NCBI RefSeq assembly: GCF_001668615.1
Contig: NZ_LZMC01000056.1
Location: forward strand, 62,001-126,000
Direction: 5' to 3'
Length of the DNA stretch: 64,000 bases
From: Mycobacterium sp. 1274761.0
GTDB lineage: Bacteria; Actinomycetota; Actinomycetes; Mycobacteriales; Mycobacteriaceae
Within the stretch, counting starts at the first letter, position 1. Every line of letters begins with the position of its first letter. The notes under the pieces are model-generated. The model saw nothing but the letters and a program-made list of their open reading frames with translations. It searched no databases and was not told where the DNA came from. Of the stretch, positions 62,721 through 64,000 are shown piece by piece. Position numbers and translations under genes: made by a program.

Positions 62721-63075
62721 CGCCTTCGCGGCGCTCGCCGACCTCGTCGCGGTGCTGGTGTTCTGCGCGGTTGGACGCCGCAGCCACGCCGAGGGGTTGA
62801 CCGCTTCCGGTGTCGCCGAGACGGCGTGGCCATTCTTGGCCGGGGCCGTGATCGGCTGGCTGTTGAGCCGCGCGTGGCGGCGTCCGACCGCCGTCGTTCC
62901 GACCGGCCTGGTGGTGTGGGTGTGCACCGTCGCGGTGGGAATGGTTTTGCGCAAGGCCACTTCTGCGGGCGTCGCCGCCAGTTTCGTCGTAGTGGCGGCC
63001 GCCGCGACCGCGGTCCTTCTCCTCGGCTGGCGGCTGGCCGTCACCGCCTTCCAGCCCCGGCCGGATCAAGCCTGA
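62707..63075 (+). CDS. DUF3054 small membrane protein
   Basis: The 122-residue protein has four transmembrane segments (for example LADLVAVLVFCAVGRRSH, PFLAGAVIGWLLSRAW, LVVWVCTVAVGMVLR and VVVAAAATAVLLLGW) typical of DUF3054. Function is unknown. It overlaps the flippase-like gene at its start and the convergent histidine kinase gene by ten bases at its end. Confidence 0.88.
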   Translation: MRRSSAFAALADLVAVLVFCAVGRRSHAEGLTASGVAETAWPFLAGAVIGWLLSRAWRRPTAVVPTGLVVWVCTVAVGMVLRKATSAGVAASFVVVAAAATAVLLLGWRLAVTAFQPRPDQA

Positions 63076-64000
63076 TCGGACACCGTCAGGGTGGCGCGCA
63101 GGCCACCGAGCGGGCTGTCGGCCAACACGATACTGCCGCCGTGCAGCGCGGCCTGCTGGGCCACAAGCGCGAGTCCTAGCCCCGAACCTCCCGGCGCAGC
63201 GGTACTTCCGCGCGCGAAGCGGCCGAGCACGTTGATGCGCTCGTCGGAGGGCAGGCCGCGGCCGTTGTCGTCGACGGTGATGGTCAACGCGTGGTCCTCC
63301 CGATGCCCCGTCAGCACCACCCTGGTCGCCGAACCGTGCGTGACGGCGTTGCGCACCAGGTTGTCGACGGCGAGACGCAGCCCGCTGGGCCAGCCCCAGA
63401 TGGTGCCGAGCTCCTCGTCGGCCTGCACCACGATCTCCACCGACCCGCCAGGGCGCATGTTCTCCCGCGCCACGCGGTCCAGCAGGTCGGTCACGTCGAT
63501 CTCCTCGCGGTCCTCAGCCCGTGCGAGTTCGCCGGAGGCCAGCTGGCCGAGCGCGGTGATGATCGCCTCGACGCGACGCTGCGCCCGCGACAGGTCGTTG
63601 ACGACCTCGGCGCGCTCATCGTCGGGCAGGTTGTGGATGCGCAGCGTGTCGAGGTCGGCACGCATAGCGGTCAGCGGTGTGCGCAATTCGTGTGCCGCGT
63701 TCGCCGCGAAATCCTGTGCAGCCTGTAGGGAATTCTGGGTCGCCTGTTGCGCGGCGGCGAGCCGGCTCAGCATCCCGGCCATCGCCTCGGACAGTTCTTC
63801 GGCTTCCCGGACGCCATGGACCTCCGGCATCTTCTCGGTGCCCTTGCCCAGTCGCCGGGTGTACTCGGTGAGTCGGCGCAGCGGGCGGATCGCGGGACCG
63901 GACAGCAGCCACCCCGCGCCCGCAGCGATCAGCACCGTAACCACTCCGACCGCGACGTAGAACGGTACGCGGGCCCGACTCAGCAGGATGCTGTCGGCCC
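63066..64000 (-). CDS. two-component sensor histidine kinase (partial, N terminus beyond window)
   Basis: The visible 310 C-terminal residues include the end of a membrane segment (FYVAVGVVTVLIAAGAGWLL), a HAMP linker (RPLRRLTEYTRRLG), the dimerisation H-box with phospho-accepting His in NAAHELRTPLTAM, and the ATPase with N box DNLVRNAVTHG and G boxes DNGRGLP and GGSGLGLAL. The frame stays open to the window edge, so the sensor domain is outside. The cognate response regulator probably lies beyond 64000. Confidence 0.9.
   Translation of the reverse strand, partial: ADSILLSRARVPFYVAVGVVTVLIAAGAGWLLSGPAIRPLRRLTEYTRRLGKGTEKMPEVHGVREAEELSEAMAGMLSRLAAAQQATQNSLQAAQDFAANAAHELRTPLTAMRADLDTLRIHNLPDDERAEVVNDLSRAQRRVEAIITALGQLASGELARAEDREEIDVTDLLDRVARENMRPGGSVEIVVQADEELGTIWGWPSGLRLAVDNLVRNAVTHGSATRVVLTGHREDHALTITVDDNGRGLPSDERINVLGRFARGSTAAPGGSGLGLALVAQQAALHGGSIVLADSPLGGLRATLTVSDQA

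Overview
The window is high-GC actinobacterial chromosome with dense, short-gap gene packing. It carries mmpL3, aftD, lpqI, fadA2-fabG4-htdX, several fadD and fadE genes, DUF2613 and DUF3068 proteins and WS/DGAT wax ester/triacylglycerol synthase genes. This content points to a non-tuberculous, probably fast-growing, environmental Mycobacterium/Mycolicibacterium. From memory of the M. tuberculosis H37Rv gene order (no alignment was run), most of the window follows Rv0243 down to Rv0204c, interrupted by several accessory blocks.

Layout. (1) 1-3294: a partial gene, a secreted DUF4232/RsiV-like protein, a Ser/Thr protein kinase and a translationally coupled zinc amidase for peptidoglycan. (2) 3463-12456: an F420-type oxidoreductase, fadA2 divergent from fabG4-htdX-O-methyltransferase, a TetR regulator, an amidohydrolase, lpqI and a DUF2613 small membrane protein. 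(3) 12431-26597: envelope block with aftD, a phosphotriesterase-like lactonase plus CoA ligase, a membrane acyltransferase, DUF3068, a polytopic membrane protein, a P450, a GT4 glycosyltransferase and a methyltransferase. (4) 26679-36933: an aldehyde dehydrogenase and echA1, which I recall as neighbours in H37Rv, separated here by about 8 kb (universal stress protein, FadE5/R-hydratase pair, 45-aa ORF plus TetR, DHFR-like protein, fused acyl-CoA dehydrogenase, arylamine N-acetyltransferase, DUF8129 protein). (5) 37036-48393: lipid block with an acyltransferase-fadD12-lipO operon behind a near-perfect KstR operator, facing a WS/DGAT-lipC operon, then a second fused acyl-CoA dehydrogenase, a double-hotdog hydratase and fadD4. 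(6) 48504-64000: a cyclase-ATPase, pckG, two degenerate GTPase-like proteins, trmB, a NYN-domain protein, mmpL3, an AI-2E-type permease, a flippase-like protein, DUF3054 and a histidine kinase cut by the window edge.

Functionally, the window combines mycolate/arabinan envelope assembly with acyl-CoA metabolism. Two KstR-type operators tie the aldehyde dehydrogenase and the acyltransferase-fadD12-lipO/echA1 promoters to sterol-responsive control. A shared TTACTC-NN-GAGTAA-type palindrome suggests that the TetR at 9190-9819 controls fadA2/fabG4 and itself.

The most unusual sequence feature is a 27-nt dispersed repeat with core GAGGAGCGAAAA. It sits in frame inside aftD (two tandem arrays) and inside a fused acyl-CoA dehydrogenase; partial copies lie in a GTPase-like gene and at the ribosome-binding site of the aldehyde dehydrogenase gene. 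Three convergent gaps (near 3311, 45784 and 60343) carry nested hairpins, and 35680-35784 holds two tandem hairpin copies. No tRNA, rRNA, insertion sequence, prophage or CRISPR array was seen. No gene-free stretch exceeds 300 bases; the largest is about 240 bases, upstream of trmB (55714-55953), and shows nothing beyond probable promoters.
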